This document shows positions 1-8,443 of a DNA stretch of 64,000 nucleotides, in pieces. The stretch is from DASYTH01 sp045806965 (GTDB taxonomy: Bacteria; Actinomycetota; Actinomycetes; Mycobacteriales; Pseudonocardiaceae): NCBI GenBank assembly GCA_045806965.1, contig JBJMIG010000050.1:62001-126000 (forward strand). Direction: 5' to 3'. Both the position numbers and the translations under genes were made by a program. The notes below the pieces were generated by a model. That model had not been told where the DNA came from. It made no database searches and saw only the letters and a list, made by a program, of their open reading frames with translations. Positions within the stretch are counted from its first letter, which is position 1, and the number at the start of each line of letters is the position of its first letter.

Positions 1-22
1 CTCCGGCCGCTATCTCTACACG

Positions 23-1579
23 ATGACTGCCCGCGCGCTGCTCGAGGACGTGTTCGGCGCACTCACCCGCAAGCGTCGCCTCGAGCGGGACGGCACCGAC
101 CCGGGCGGCGCCTCGGACGTGGTCGGGCGGTGCGCGCTCGCCGACGCCGGCACCGTCGAAGCCGCGACCGGGGCGGCCGCAGCGGCCGCTCCGGAGTGGG
201 CGGCCACGCCGCTGGCCGTCCGGATGCGGCTCGGCGACCGGATCCGGGACCGGCTGCGCGCCAGGCACGCCGAGCTGGTCGAGCTGCTGGTGGCCGAGGG
301 CAGCCCGAGGGCGCTGGCGCAGTGGCAGGTGGCCGGACTGCTCGACCTGTTCAGCCCCGAAACCCTTGCCTGGTGCGAAAGCCAACTACACCAGGAGTTC
401 CGGCACGGGCCGCGCAGGCTGGTGCTGCGCCGGATGCCGGACGGCGTGGTGTGCGTGAACCCGCCGCAGAACGCACCGGCGGCGAGCGCGCTGTTCGGCA
501 TCACCCCGCTGCTGGCCGGAAACGCGGTCGTGGTCCGGGCGCCGCGCAGTGCTCCGCTAGGGGTCATGTGGTCGCTGCGCGAGCTGGTGGTGCCGGCGCT
601 AGCCGAGCTCGGCGCACCTGCGGGGGTGCTCAACGTGTTCTGCGCCAGGCCCGGCCCGACCATCGCGGCCTGGCTGGACAGCCCGGCGGTGAACGACATC
701 TTCTACACCGGCGACGTGGCGCGCGGCCTGGCCTTCGAGCGGGACTGCGTGGCGGCCGGCAAGAAGCCGATCCTGGAGCTGGCCGGCAACGACTGCGTCG
801 TGGTCTGGCACGACGCGGATCTCGGTGCGGCGACGGAGGCGCTGACCGAGTGCTTCTACGGCTCCGGCCAGATCTGCATGGTGCCCAACCAGGTGCTCGC
901 CCACCCGGCGATCGCCGGTGAGCTGCTGGCCCGGCTCGCCGAGGCCGCCGCGGACATCCGGCCGGGCTTCCCGGACGAGGACGGCGTGCTGCTCTCCCCG
1001 GTGCTGCGCGCCGAGCGGTTCTTCGGCTACGTCAGGGATGCGCTGGCGGGCGGCGCCACGCTGGTGTCCGGCGGGCGGCGTCTCGAGGTGGACGGCGAGG
1101 TGTCCGACACCGGCCCGTTCATCGAGCCGACCGTGCTCCGGGTGGACGGCATCGCGGGCTGCCGGCAGGTGGAGGCGGTCCGCGCCGAGACGTTCTTCCC
1201 GCTGCTGCCGGTGGTGGTGCCCGAGCCGGCGCCGGACGCCGAGCTGCTGGACACCGTGATCGAGTTCGTGAACAGCAACCCGTACGGCCTGCGCAACTCG
1301 TTGTGGGCCAGCGACCCGGACGTGATCGAGCGATTCACCGCACGAGTCGGCAACGGCGGCCTACTCAAGATCAACGACTCGCACATCGGGTTCCTGCCCT
1401 ACCTGCCGACGCACGGCGGCACCGGTCTGACCGGAGGTGCGTTCGGCGAAGCCAACTACCCGATGCTGCGCAGCTCACATCTGCAGGGCGTGTCGCTGGC
1501 CGGCGGAATCCGGCCACGCGAAGCGGTCTTCGGCGCCTACCGCGCGATGACCTCGAACCAGTCCCCAAGCCACGACTGA
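23..1579 (+). CDS. Aldehyde dehydrogenase family protein, first gene of the biosynthetic operon
   Basis: This is an NAD(P)-dependent aldehyde dehydrogenase, a family that interconverts aldehydes and acids or acyl thioesters. The catalytic cysteine is Cys285 in GSGQICMVPNQ and the general base is Glu252 in LELAGND; a nucleotide-binding region lies around residue 165. At 518 residues the length is normal. The ATG at 23 has no ribosome binding site and the frame stays open to the left edge (codons from base 2), so the true start may lie outside the window. The next gene begins 9 bp after its stop. In context it may handle a fatty aldehyde that the downstream aminotransferase aminates, but the direction of the reaction cannot be read from sequence. 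Confidence 0.85.
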   Translation: MTARALLEDVFGALTRKRRLERDGTDPGGASDVVGRCALADAGTVEAATGAAAAAAPEWAATPLAVRMRLGDRIRDRLRARHAELVELLVAEGSPRALAQWQVAGLLDLFSPETLAWCESQLHQEFRHGPRRLVLRRMPDGVVCVNPPQNAPAASALFGITPLLAGNAVVVRAPRSAPLGVMWSLRELVVPALAELGAPAGVLNVFCARPGPTIAAWLDSPAVNDIFYTGDVARGLAFERDCVAAGKKPILELAGNDCVVVWHDADLGAATEALTECFYGSGQICMVPNQVLAHPAIAGELLARLAEAAADIRPGFPDEDGVLLSPVLRAERFFGYVRDALAGGATLVSGGRRLEVDGEVSDTGPFIEPTVLRVDGIAGCRQVEAVRAETFFPLLPVVVPEPAPDAELLDTVIEFVNSNPYGLRNSLWASDPDVIERFTARVGNGGLLKINDSHIGFLPYLPTHGGTGLTGGAFGEANYPMLRSSHLQGVSLAGGIRPREAVFGAYRAMTSNQSPSHD

Positions 1580-1588
1580 GGAGTCGAC

Positions 1589-2728
1589 ATGCAATTCATG
1601 GAAGCCGACCGCAACGTCTGCGACAAGCTGCTGCCCGGCCTGCGCGAGCAACTGGTCGAGATCCCGCTCGCCGACCTCGAGTCCGAGGGCAGCCCGGCGA
1701 TCGAGATGTTCCGCGCGCACGGCGGCACGAACCTGATGGTGCCGGCGGCCTACGGCGGGCTCGACGCCAGCGCGCTGGACGCCGCGCGGGTGGTGCGCGC
1801 GCTCGCGGCGGTGGCGCCGTCGATGACCGTGGCCACGATGATGCACCACTTCTCGCTCGGCACCCTGTTCGCGGTGGCCGGTGCGTTCGGCGCGGACTCG
1901 GGCCTCGAGGACATCATCCTGCGCCGGGTGGTGGGCGAGCGGATGCTGGTCGCCTCCGGGTTCGCCGAAGGCAGGACCGGGCAGGGGATCCTGACGCCGA
2001 CCATGTCCGCTCAGCCGGTCGACGGCGGCTTCCTGATCAACGGGTCGAAGAAGCCGTGCAGCCTGGCCCGGTCGATGGACCTGCTCACCGCGAGCGTGGC
2101 CATGCCGATGCCGGACGGCTCCCCGGCGATGGGCCTGCTGATGCTGCCGGCCAACACCCCGGGCGTGTCCGTACACCCATTCTGGTCCACCTTCGCGCTG
2201 GCCGGCGCGGAAAGCCAGGAGGTGCGGCTGACCGACGTACTGGTCACGCCGGAGCACATCATCGCGCCGGACCCGGAGGTCATGGCACAGCTTGACGAGC
2301 TGACCACGGTCGGACTGATCTGGTTCCAGATGACGGTGTGCGCCACCTACGTCGGGGTGGCCAGCGCGCTGGTGGAGAAGGTGCTCGAGCGGGCCCGCGG
2401 CGGCGTGTCCGATCGGGCCGGGCTGGCTGTCAAGATCGAAAGCGCGGCGGCGCTCACCGAGGGCCTCGCCCGCCGGGTGATGGACGGTGAGACGGACAAC
2501 GACACCCTGGCCGCCGCGCTGGTCACCCGGTTCGCGGTGCAGGACGCGGTGGCGGCGGCCACCGCGCAGGCGGTCGAGCTGCTCGGCGGCATCGCCTACA
2601 TCGGCTCATCGGACGTGGCCTACCTGGCCGCGGCCACGCACGCGATCGGCTTCCACCCGCCGTCGCGGGTCAGCATGGCCGGCGGCCTGGTCGACTACTT
2701 CACCGGCTACCCGATCGTCGTGAGCTGA
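1589..2728 (+). CDS. Acyl-CoA dehydrogenase-fold flavoprotein, possibly an N-oxygenase
   Basis: The 379-residue protein has the acyl-CoA dehydrogenase fold: a helical N-terminus, a central beta domain with LINGSKKPCSLA where ACADs have NGxKxxIT, and a helical C-terminal flavin domain. The usual substrate-loop signature (TEPxAGSD) is replaced by SGFAEGRTGQG, and the C-terminus lacks the EGT-type catalytic glutamate. Both are normal in the ordinary ACAD at 49264-50409. Such divergence is known in ACAD-fold flavin monooxygenases (DszC, KijD3, the isobutylamine N-hydroxylase VlmH). Amine N-hydroxylation is therefore a plausible role beside an aminotransferase; chain desaturation is the alternative. 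An AGGAG site precedes the ATG. Confidence 0.75.
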   Translation: MQFMEADRNVCDKLLPGLREQLVEIPLADLESEGSPAIEMFRAHGGTNLMVPAAYGGLDASALDAARVVRALAAVAPSMTVATMMHHFSLGTLFAVAGAFGADSGLEDIILRRVVGERMLVASGFAEGRTGQGILTPTMSAQPVDGGFLINGSKKPCSLARSMDLLTASVAMPMPDGSPAMGLLMLPANTPGVSVHPFWSTFALAGAESQEVRLTDVLVTPEHIIAPDPEVMAQLDELTTVGLIWFQMTVCATYVGVASALVEKVLERARGGVSDRAGLAVKIESAAALTEGLARRVMDGETDNDTLAAALVTRFAVQDAVAAATAQAVELLGGIAYIGSSDVAYLAAATHAIGFHPPSRVSMAGGLVDYFTGYPIVVS

Positions 2729-2739
2729 GGAGGTCCACA

Positions 2740-4011
2740 GTGGACACTCTGGGCCGGGGCACGGCCACCGCGGTCGCCGAGGCCGACCGGGCGACCATGG
2801 ACCGCTACCGCAGGCACCTGTCGAAGGGCCGGGCCGCTCTCGGCGAGCTGTTCGGCGCCGACGTGGAGTGCGCGTCGCAGGGGGCCTGGGTACACACCAG
2901 CACCGGCCGCAGCCTGCTCAACTGCGGCGGATACGGCGTGTTCCTGACCGGCGCCCGGCATCCGCGGGTGGTCGACGCGGTGCGCCGGCAGTTGGAGACC
3001 CATCCGGTGGCCACCCGGCTGCTGATCGAGCCGCAGGCGGCGCTGGCCGCCGAGGCGCTGTCCGCCGTCACACCGGATGGGCTGGACCGGGTGCACTTCG
3101 CCTGCAGTGGCGCGGAAGCCGTCGAGGCGGCGATCAAACTGGCCAGGGCCAACGGAAAGCGACAGCTGATCTCGATGACCAACGGCTACCACGGCAAGAC
3201 GCTCGGTGCGCTGTCGGTCACCGCGCGGCCGGTGTTCCAGGACCCGTTCCGGCCGCTGCTGCCGGACGTGACCCACGTTCCGTTCGGTGACGCGGCCGCG
3301 CTCGAGGTGACGCTGGCCGGCGCACCCGGGCCGGCGTGCGTGATCGTGGAGCCGGTACAGGGCGAAGCGGGTGTGGTCATCCCGCCGATGGGCTACCTGG
3401 CCGAGGTTTCCCAGCTGTGCAAGGAGTACGGCGCGTTCCTCGTGCTGGACGAGGTGCAGACCGGGCTCGGCCGGCTGGGCTACTGGTGGGGCACCGAGCG
3501 CGACGCGGTGGTGCCGGACGTGCTGCTGGCCGGCAAGGCGCTCGGCGGCGGTGTGCTGCCGGTGTCCGCGATGATCGCCACGGCCGAGGCGTTCGCACCG
3601 TTCGACCGCGACCCGTTCATCCACACCTCGACGTTCTCCGCGAGCCCGCTCGGCATGGCCGCGGTGCAGGCGTCCATCGAGGTGATCCGGGACGAGGACC
3701 TGGTGTGGCGCTCTCGCTGGCTCGGCGAGTTGCTCCGGGAGGAGCTCGACGCGCTGCTGCGCGACGTGCTCGGCGGCGCGGTGCGCGAGGTGCGCGGCCT
3801 CGGCATGCTGATCGGCATCGAGTTCGCCGTCGACGGGCTCGCCGGCGACCTGCTGCTCGAGCTGATGGCGGCCGGGGTGATCGCCAACCACTCGCTGAAC
3901 GCCGCGCGGGTGCTGCGGCTCACCCCGCCCGCCGTACTGGACCACGAGGACGTGGACTTCCTGCTGCTGGCCGTCGAGCGGGCCGCGCACCAGGTCCGGG
4001 ATGTCCGATGA
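2740..4011 (+). CDS. Class III PLP-dependent aminotransferase
   Basis: This 423-residue fold-type I aminotransferase belongs to the putrescine/ornithine/4-aminobutyrate group. Visible marks are SGAEAVEAAIKLAR near residue 120, NGYHGKTLGALS, the PLP-contacting LDEVQTGLGR near residue 235, and the Schiff-base lysine in LLAGKALGGG near residue 267. Enzymes of this class transfer an amino group to terminal aldehydes, so it could turn a chain-derived aldehyde into a primary amine. The GTG start at 2740 follows GAGGAGG. Its stop overlaps the next start (ATGA at 4008), indicating tight translational coupling. The substrate is inferred from neighbours only. Confidence 0.88.
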   Translation: MDTLGRGTATAVAEADRATMDRYRRHLSKGRAALGELFGADVECASQGAWVHTSTGRSLLNCGGYGVFLTGARHPRVVDAVRRQLETHPVATRLLIEPQAALAAEALSAVTPDGLDRVHFACSGAEAVEAAIKLARANGKRQLISMTNGYHGKTLGALSVTARPVFQDPFRPLLPDVTHVPFGDAAALEVTLAGAPGPACVIVEPVQGEAGVVIPPMGYLAEVSQLCKEYGAFLVLDEVQTGLGRLGYWWGTERDAVVPDVLLAGKALGGGVLPVSAMIATAEAFAPFDRDPFIHTSTFSASPLGMAAVQASIEVIRDEDLVWRSRWLGELLREELDALLRDVLGGAVREVRGLGMLIGIEFAVDGLAGDLLLELMAAGVIANHSLNAARVLRLTPPAVLDHEDVDFLLLAVERAAHQVRDVR

Positions 4012-4505
4012 GAACGGTGAGCCTGCTGGCCGGCTGGGCCACCGAAGACGTGCACCGCGACTTCCAGCGGGTGACCGACTTCGGGCAGTTCCCCGCCCTC
4101 GCGCCGGACGTGCGCAAGGTGGCGGTGCACCCACCGCCGACACCGGAGCTGGCGAGGGACAGCGACTGGGAGGTCAGCTTCCGGCGCGGGTTGCTGCGCT
4201 GGAACGAGTGGGAGTCGGTCGATCCGGACCGGCTGCGGGTCGAGTTCGACCAGACCGAGGGCGACTTCGAGTCGTTCCACGGGTTCTGGCAGCTCGCCGC
4301 GGTGCCCGGCGGGGCCGAGGTGCGGTTCGAGGCCAGCTACGACTTCGGCATCGACAGCCTGGCCGGGATCCTGGACCCGCTCGCCGAACGGGTGGTCAAG
4401 CGGATCGTGTGCGCGGTGCTTTCCGCGCTGTTCGGCGACATCAGAGTGATCGAAGGTGGCGAGGCGCTCACCGACCTCGCCGAAAGCATTGCGAGGCAGG
4501 GGTAA
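4008..4505 (+). CDS. SRPBCC (START/polyketide-cyclase-like) protein
   Basis: This 165-residue protein is about one SRPBCC helix-grip domain in length. It has the N-terminal beta strand, a FPALAPDVRKV segment, a run of amphipathic strands ending in GGAEVRFEASYDF, and a long C-terminal helix rich in valine and isoleucine. The family binds hydrophobic ligands, and members act as cyclases, aromatases or lipid and quinone chaperones. It is coupled to the aminotransferase upstream (ATGA) and the membrane protein downstream (TAATG). A role binding a greasy intermediate fits the operon, but no catalytic residue can be assigned. Confidence 0.7.
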   Translation: MRTVSLLAGWATEDVHRDFQRVTDFGQFPALAPDVRKVAVHPPPTPELARDSDWEVSFRRGLLRWNEWESVDPDRLRVEFDQTEGDFESFHGFWQLAAVPGGAEVRFEASYDFGIDSLAGILDPLAERVVKRIVCAVLSALFGDIRVIEGGEALTDLAESIARQG

Positions 4506-4984
4506 TGGACGCGGCAAATCGGTTCGACACGAAGGCGACCTACCGGCTGATCCGCCTTGAGTACCTGGTCGGCCTCGCGGTCTGCGTGGTGCTGTTCGTG
4601 CGGCACCTCGGCGAGGTCCGGTGGCTTCCGGCGGTGGCCCTGTTCGGCTACATCGACGTGCTCGGCTACCTGCCGGGTGCGATCGCCTACCACCGCAGCG
4701 CCACCCGGCGGATCGCCAAGGGCTACTACGTGCTCTACAACACGATGCACAGCCTGGCCACCCAAGCGGCGGTGATCGGCCTGTGGGCGCTGGTGTTCGG
4801 TTGGGAGTGGGCGCTGCTCGCCGTGCCCATCCACCTGTTCGGCGACCGGGCCCTGTTCGGCAACTTCCTCAAGCCGTTCGCGGTGGAGTTCGAACCGAGG
4901 CGCCACCCCGCCTTCGCCGCGCTCGAGGCCGGGTTGGCGGGGTCGCCCGAGCCGTCCCGCCCGGCGGCGGTGGTGCGCTCGTGA
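4505..4984 (+). CDS. Small integral membrane protein with conserved-looking His residues
   Basis: The 159-residue protein has three or four hydrophobic segments (roughly residues 18-38, 40-60, 78-95 and 97-112) and a charged C-terminal tail. Polar residues sit in or beside the membrane segments: YHRS, YNTMHS and PIHLFGDRALFGNFLKP. Such buried His/Asp positions are more typical of a membrane enzyme or partner than of a simple anchor. It sits between, and overlaps, the SRPBCC gene and the diiron gene. Azoxy clusters such as valanimycin's also pair a membrane protein (VlmO) with a diiron protein (VlmB). That comparison is from memory and position, not from an alignment. Confidence 0.7.
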   Translation: MDAANRFDTKATYRLIRLEYLVGLAVCVVLFVRHLGEVRWLPAVALFGYIDVLGYLPGAIAYHRSATRRIAKGYYVLYNTMHSLATQAAVIGLWALVFGWEWALLAVPIHLFGDRALFGNFLKPFAVEFEPRRHPAFAALEAGLAGSPEPSRPAAVVRS

Positions 4985-5934
4985 CCGGGGTGCCGGCCGA
5001 GGCGGCCTGGGACACCGCGCCGAACCTGCTCGACGGCGCGATGCACCTTGAGCTCACCGCACAGGACTGCAACCTGCGCTACTGGCTGCGCGCGGTGCCG
5101 GACGGGACGTTGCGCGGGCGGCTGGACGGGCACGCGCCCGAGGTGGTGGCCCCGGAGTTCATGCGCCGGCCGGGCCCGCTGTTCGACGCGATCGCCCGGG
5201 AGTACGCCTTTCGCGCGGTGGCCGAGGAGAAGGCGGCCCGGGCGCTGGCCTACCTGGTCCCGCTCGCACCGGACGTGGACACCATGGAGTTCTACGCCAC
5301 CCAGGTGCTCGACGAGGCCAGGCACGCCATGGTGTTCCGCAACCATCTGGTCACCCTCGGGGTGCCGGCCGGTGAGCTGCGCACGGCCATCGACACGTTC
5401 GCCGGCCGGGAGATCCGCGCGATCCTCGACCCGCTCGAGGAGTTCGGCCTCGAGATCATGCGCGACCGGGCGGATTTCCTGGGTGGCGTGGTGGTGATGA
5501 CGGTCATCCTCGAGGGTGCGCTGGCTCCGGCGGCCGAACTCTCCGAACGCAAGTGGCGTCCCCTGAACCCGGCCGCGGCGGACATCGACACCGGGGCCGG
5601 CATCGACGAGATCCGACACCTGGCCGTCGGCGCCTCCGTGGCCAGGCGCTACCTCGCCGAGCATCCGGAGCGCAAGACCGACACCCTGGCACTGATCCGG
5701 CGCGGCATGCGGCTGTGGACCGAGCTGCCGGTGCACGAGATGGTGCTGCGCCGCGAGGAGCTGTTCCAGCGCGGGCTCGAGCAGCACGCCAAGGTGGTCG
5801 GCGACTACGAGATCTGGCCCGGCCGGCGGCTGGTGGACACCACGCCGGACGAGCGGCTGCGCACCGCCGAGGGTTGGTCGAACGAGATGAAGGACATCCG
5901 GCTTCGGTACATGGGGCTCGAGGAGGCGTTATGA
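4981..5934 (+). CDS. Ferritin-like diiron oxygenase
   Basis: The 317-residue protein carries a full carboxylate-bridged diiron ligand set: Glu82/83 in VAEEKAA, Glu112 and His115 in DEARH, Glu178 in ILEGAL, and Glu210 and His213 in DEIRH. The spacings (about 30 and 32 residues) match ferritin-like oxygenases of the R2/AurF type, which oxidise amines, hydrazines or C-H bonds with O2. The GTG start overlaps the preceding stop (GTGA at 4981). The last sense codon is the rare leucine codon TTA (5929-5931), which also overlaps the next ATG. It is the best candidate for the nitrogen-oxidising step of the operon. Confidence 0.82.
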   Translation: MTGVPAEAAWDTAPNLLDGAMHLELTAQDCNLRYWLRAVPDGTLRGRLDGHAPEVVAPEFMRRPGPLFDAIAREYAFRAVAEEKAARALAYLVPLAPDVDTMEFYATQVLDEARHAMVFRNHLVTLGVPAGELRTAIDTFAGREIRAILDPLEEFGLEIMRDRADFLGGVVVMTVILEGALAPAAELSERKWRPLNPAAADIDTGAGIDEIRHLAVGASVARRYLAEHPERKTDTLALIRRGMRLWTELPVHEMVLRREELFQRGLEQHAKVVGDYEIWPGRRLVDTTPDERLRTAEGWSNEMKDIRLRYMGLEEAL

Positions 5935-6938
5935 ACGCCACGGTTTCGGCGCTGGTACGACGTTGTGCGTCCGGGCAACAGGAGCGTTCCGCGGTCCTGT
6001 GCGGACTCGGCTCCTGGGTGCCGCCACGGATCGTGGACAACGCCGAGATCGCCGCCCGCCTGGACACCTCGGACGAATGGATCCGCACCAGGACCGGCAT
6101 CCGGCAGCGGCACGTGGTCGAGCCCGGAATGTCCACATCGGACCTGGCGGTGGAGGCCGGGCAGCGGGCGCTGAAGTCGGCCAACGTGGAGAGCGTGGAC
6201 TTCGTGGTACTGGCCACGACCACGCCGGACCGGCCGTGCCCGGCGACCGCACCCGAGGTGGCCACCCGGATCGGGGTCGGCGGCGCGGCGGCGTTCGACC
6301 TGAACGCGGTCTGCACCGGCTTCCTCTACGGGCTCGGCACCGCGGCCGGGCTGATCACCGGCGGGATCGCCGAGCGAGTGCTCCTGATCGGCGCGGACAC
6401 GTTTTCCACCATCACCAACCCGAACTGCCGCACCTCGGCGGCGATCTTCGGCGACGGCGCGGGGGCGGTGGTGCTGCGCGCCGGTGAGCCGCACGAGCTC
6501 GGCGCGCTCGGGCCGTTCGACCTCGGCAGCGACGGCGAGGGTGCGGACCTGATCACCGTCGCGGAGCGGCAGGGCTTCTTCGCCATGCAGGGCCAGAAGG
6601 TGTTCCTGCGCGCGATCACGCACATGGCCAAGTCGGCCGAGGCGGTGCTGGACAAGGCCGGCATGCGGCTGCGGGACGTGGACAAGTTCGTCTACCACCA
6701 GGCGAACGCCCGGATCCTGTACGGCGTCGCGGACCAACTCGGCCAGCCGCGCGGCAAGTTCGTGCGCAACATCGACCTGGTCGGCAACACGGCGGCCGCC
6801 TCGGTGCCGATCGCACTGGCCACCGCCAACGAGAACCGCGAGCTGCGGGTCGGACAACGGGTGCTGCTCGGCGCGTTCGGCGGCGGCCTCACCTGGGGCA
6901 CCACCCTGCTGCGCTGGCCGGACATCGACGCGCTCTAG
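5931..6938 (+). CDS. Beta-ketoacyl-ACP synthase III (FabH-like)
   Basis: KAS III starts fatty acid or polyketide chains by condensing an acyl-CoA with malonyl-ACP. The catalytic triad is complete: Cys128 in AVCTGF, His256 in YHQAN and Asn286 in GNTAAAS. The 335-residue length is usual, and the DEWIRTRTGI segment near residue 50 is a FabH hallmark. The ATG overlaps the stop of the diiron gene. With the ACP, KAS II and MaoC genes that follow, it forms a dedicated chain-building set rather than the housekeeping FAS locus, since no fabD or fabG is present. The primer unit cannot be told from sequence. Confidence 0.92.
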   Translation: MNATVSALVRRCASGQQERSAVLCGLGSWVPPRIVDNAEIAARLDTSDEWIRTRTGIRQRHVVEPGMSTSDLAVEAGQRALKSANVESVDFVVLATTTPDRPCPATAPEVATRIGVGGAAAFDLNAVCTGFLYGLGTAAGLITGGIAERVLLIGADTFSTITNPNCRTSAAIFGDGAGAVVLRAGEPHELGALGPFDLGSDGEGADLITVAERQGFFAMQGQKVFLRAITHMAKSAEAVLDKAGMRLRDVDKFVYHQANARILYGVADQLGQPRGKFVRNIDLVGNTAAASVPIALATANENRELRVGQRVLLGAFGGGLTWGTTLLRWPDIDAL

Positions 6939-6971
6939 CGCGTGCAACCTCACGAAGGCAAGGAGAAAGTC

Positions 6972-7217
6972 ATGTCCGCAACGATTCTCGAGCGACTGGC
7001 CACGCTGCTGACCTCCCGGTTCGGGATCGAGAGGGACGAGCTGCGCCCGGACGTGACATTGGCCGAGCTCGACCTCGACTCGCTGGCCCTGGTGGAGTTC
7101 GCCATGGCGGCGGAGAAGGAGTTCGGTGTCCCCTTCGGTGAGGACGAGATCTCTCCGGAGGCCACCGTTTCCGAGACGGTCGAGCTGATCGGAGCCAAGC
7201 TGGTGACGGTCGGATGA
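6972..7217 (+). CDS. Acyl carrier protein
   Basis: This 81-residue acidic protein has the phosphopantetheine attachment serine, Ser37, in LDLDSLALVEF. It would carry the growing acyl chain as a thioester once modified by a PPTase. An AAGGAGAAA ribosome binding site lies just upstream of the ATG, which suggests strong translation as expected for an ACP. The start is 33 bp after the KAS III stop, and its own stop overlaps the KAS II start (ATGA at 7214). The nearest PPTase gene is at 19418-20173. Confidence 0.93.
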   Translation: MSATILERLATLLTSRFGIERDELRPDVTLAELDLDSLALVEFAMAAEKEFGVPFGEDEISPEATVSETVELIGAKLVTVG

Positions 7218-8443
7218 TTCTGGGCCGCTGCGATGTCGCGGTGACCGGGCTCGGCCTCGTGACCCCCGCCGGCATCGGCGTGCTGGAAAGCTGGAAGTCG
7301 GTCCTGGCCGGGCGATCGATGGCGACCGCCGACCCGGCGCTCGCCGGCATGCCGGTCGACTTCACCTGCCGGGTACCGGGTTTCGACGCCGACGAGCTGC
7401 TCGGGCGGCGCACCGCCTGGCGGCTGGACCGCTATGTGCACCTGGCCCTGGTCGCGGCCAGGGAGGCGATCCTGGACTCCGGGCTGGATCCGGCGGAGTG
7501 GGACAGCACGCGGGTCGGCGTGGTCATGGGCAACGCGCTCGGTGGGGTGCGCACCTTCGAGGAGCAGCACAACACGATGCTCAGGGAGGGCACCAAGGGG
7601 GTGTCGCCCATGTTGATCCCGATGATCGGGATCAACATGGTGGCCGGCTACATCGCGATCGACTGCCAGGCACAGGGGCCGAACCTGGTCACCACCACCG
7701 CATGCGCGTCGGCCACCACGGCCATCGGCACCGCACGAGAGCTGATCCGCACCGGCCGGTGCGACATAGTGATCGCCGGCGGCGCCGAGGCCGGGCTGAC
7801 CCGCCCGGTAGTGGCCGGGTTCAGCCGGATGGGCGCGCTGTCCGGGCGGGTACACGACCCGGCCGCGGCGTCGCGGCCGTTCGACCGCGACCGGGACGGC
7901 TTCGTGGCCGCCGAGGGCGCCGGAGTCCTTGTGCTGGAACGGATGGAGCACGCCGTGGCGCGCAAGGCGCGGGTGCGCGCCAGGCTGGCCGGCTACGGGG
8001 CGTCGGCCGACGCGCACCACGCCACGGCACCGGACCCGACCGGTGACGGCGTGGCGCAGGCCATCCGGATGGCGCTGCACGACGCGGATTTCGAGCCGCG
8101 CGAGGTGGACCACGTCAACGCGCACGGCACATCGACGCCGCTCAACGACGTGACCGAGGCCAAGGCGCTGCGCCGGGTGTTCGGCGACGGGGCGAGCGTG
8201 ACCTCGACCAAGGGCGTTACCGGTCACTCGCTCGGCGCGTCCGGCGCGATTGAGGCGGCCTGCACGGTGTTGGCCATCGAGCACGGCACGGTCCCGCCGA
8301 CCGCCAACCTGGAGCGCCAGGACCCGGCCATCGACCTCGACGTGGTGGCTGGTGCACCACGCGCACAACGGATCTCGGTGGCGGTGAGCAACTCGTTCGG
8401 CTTCGGCGGGCAGAACGCGGTACTGGTGTTGGGGGCCGCATGA
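7214..8443 (+). CDS. Beta-ketoacyl-ACP synthase II (FabF-like)
   Basis: This 409-residue elongating ketosynthase has the active triad Cys164 (TTACASATT), His304 (NAHGTSTP) and His338 (GHSLGASG), and ends with the SNSFGFGGQNA glycine-rich loop. It extends acyl-ACP with malonyl-ACP. No chain-length factor gene follows, so this is not a type II aromatic polyketide minimal PKS; it resembles a pathway-specific fatty acid elongation enzyme. It is coupled to the ACP upstream, and its stop overlaps the start of the MaoC gene (ATGA at 8440). Confidence 0.92.
   Translation: MILGRCDVAVTGLGLVTPAGIGVLESWKSVLAGRSMATADPALAGMPVDFTCRVPGFDADELLGRRTAWRLDRYVHLALVAAREAILDSGLDPAEWDSTRVGVVMGNALGGVRTFEEQHNTMLREGTKGVSPMLIPMIGINMVAGYIAIDCQAQGPNLVTTTACASATTAIGTARELIRTGRCDIVIAGGAEAGLTRPVVAGFSRMGALSGRVHDPAAASRPFDRDRDGFVAAEGAGVLVLERMEHAVARKARVRARLAGYGASADAHHATAPDPTGDGVAQAIRMALHDADFEPREVDHVNAHGTSTPLNDVTEAKALRRVFGDGASVTSTKGVTGHSLGASGAIEAACTVLAIEHGTVPPTANLERQDPAIDLDVVAGAPRAQRISVAVSNSFGFGGQNAVLVLGAA

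Noticed and set aside
130..921. Long overlapping open frames inside the aldehyde dehydrogenase gene and similar frames in nearly every gene
   Set aside because: They are shadow frames of GC-rich coding DNA, rich in Arg/Gly/Ala and without ribosome binding sites or recognisable domains.
7214..8443. Type II aromatic polyketide synthase
   Set aside because: Only one ketosynthase is present, with an active cysteine and no chain-length factor, and there is no ketoreductase or classic aromatase set; a fatty-acid-type elongation is more likely.
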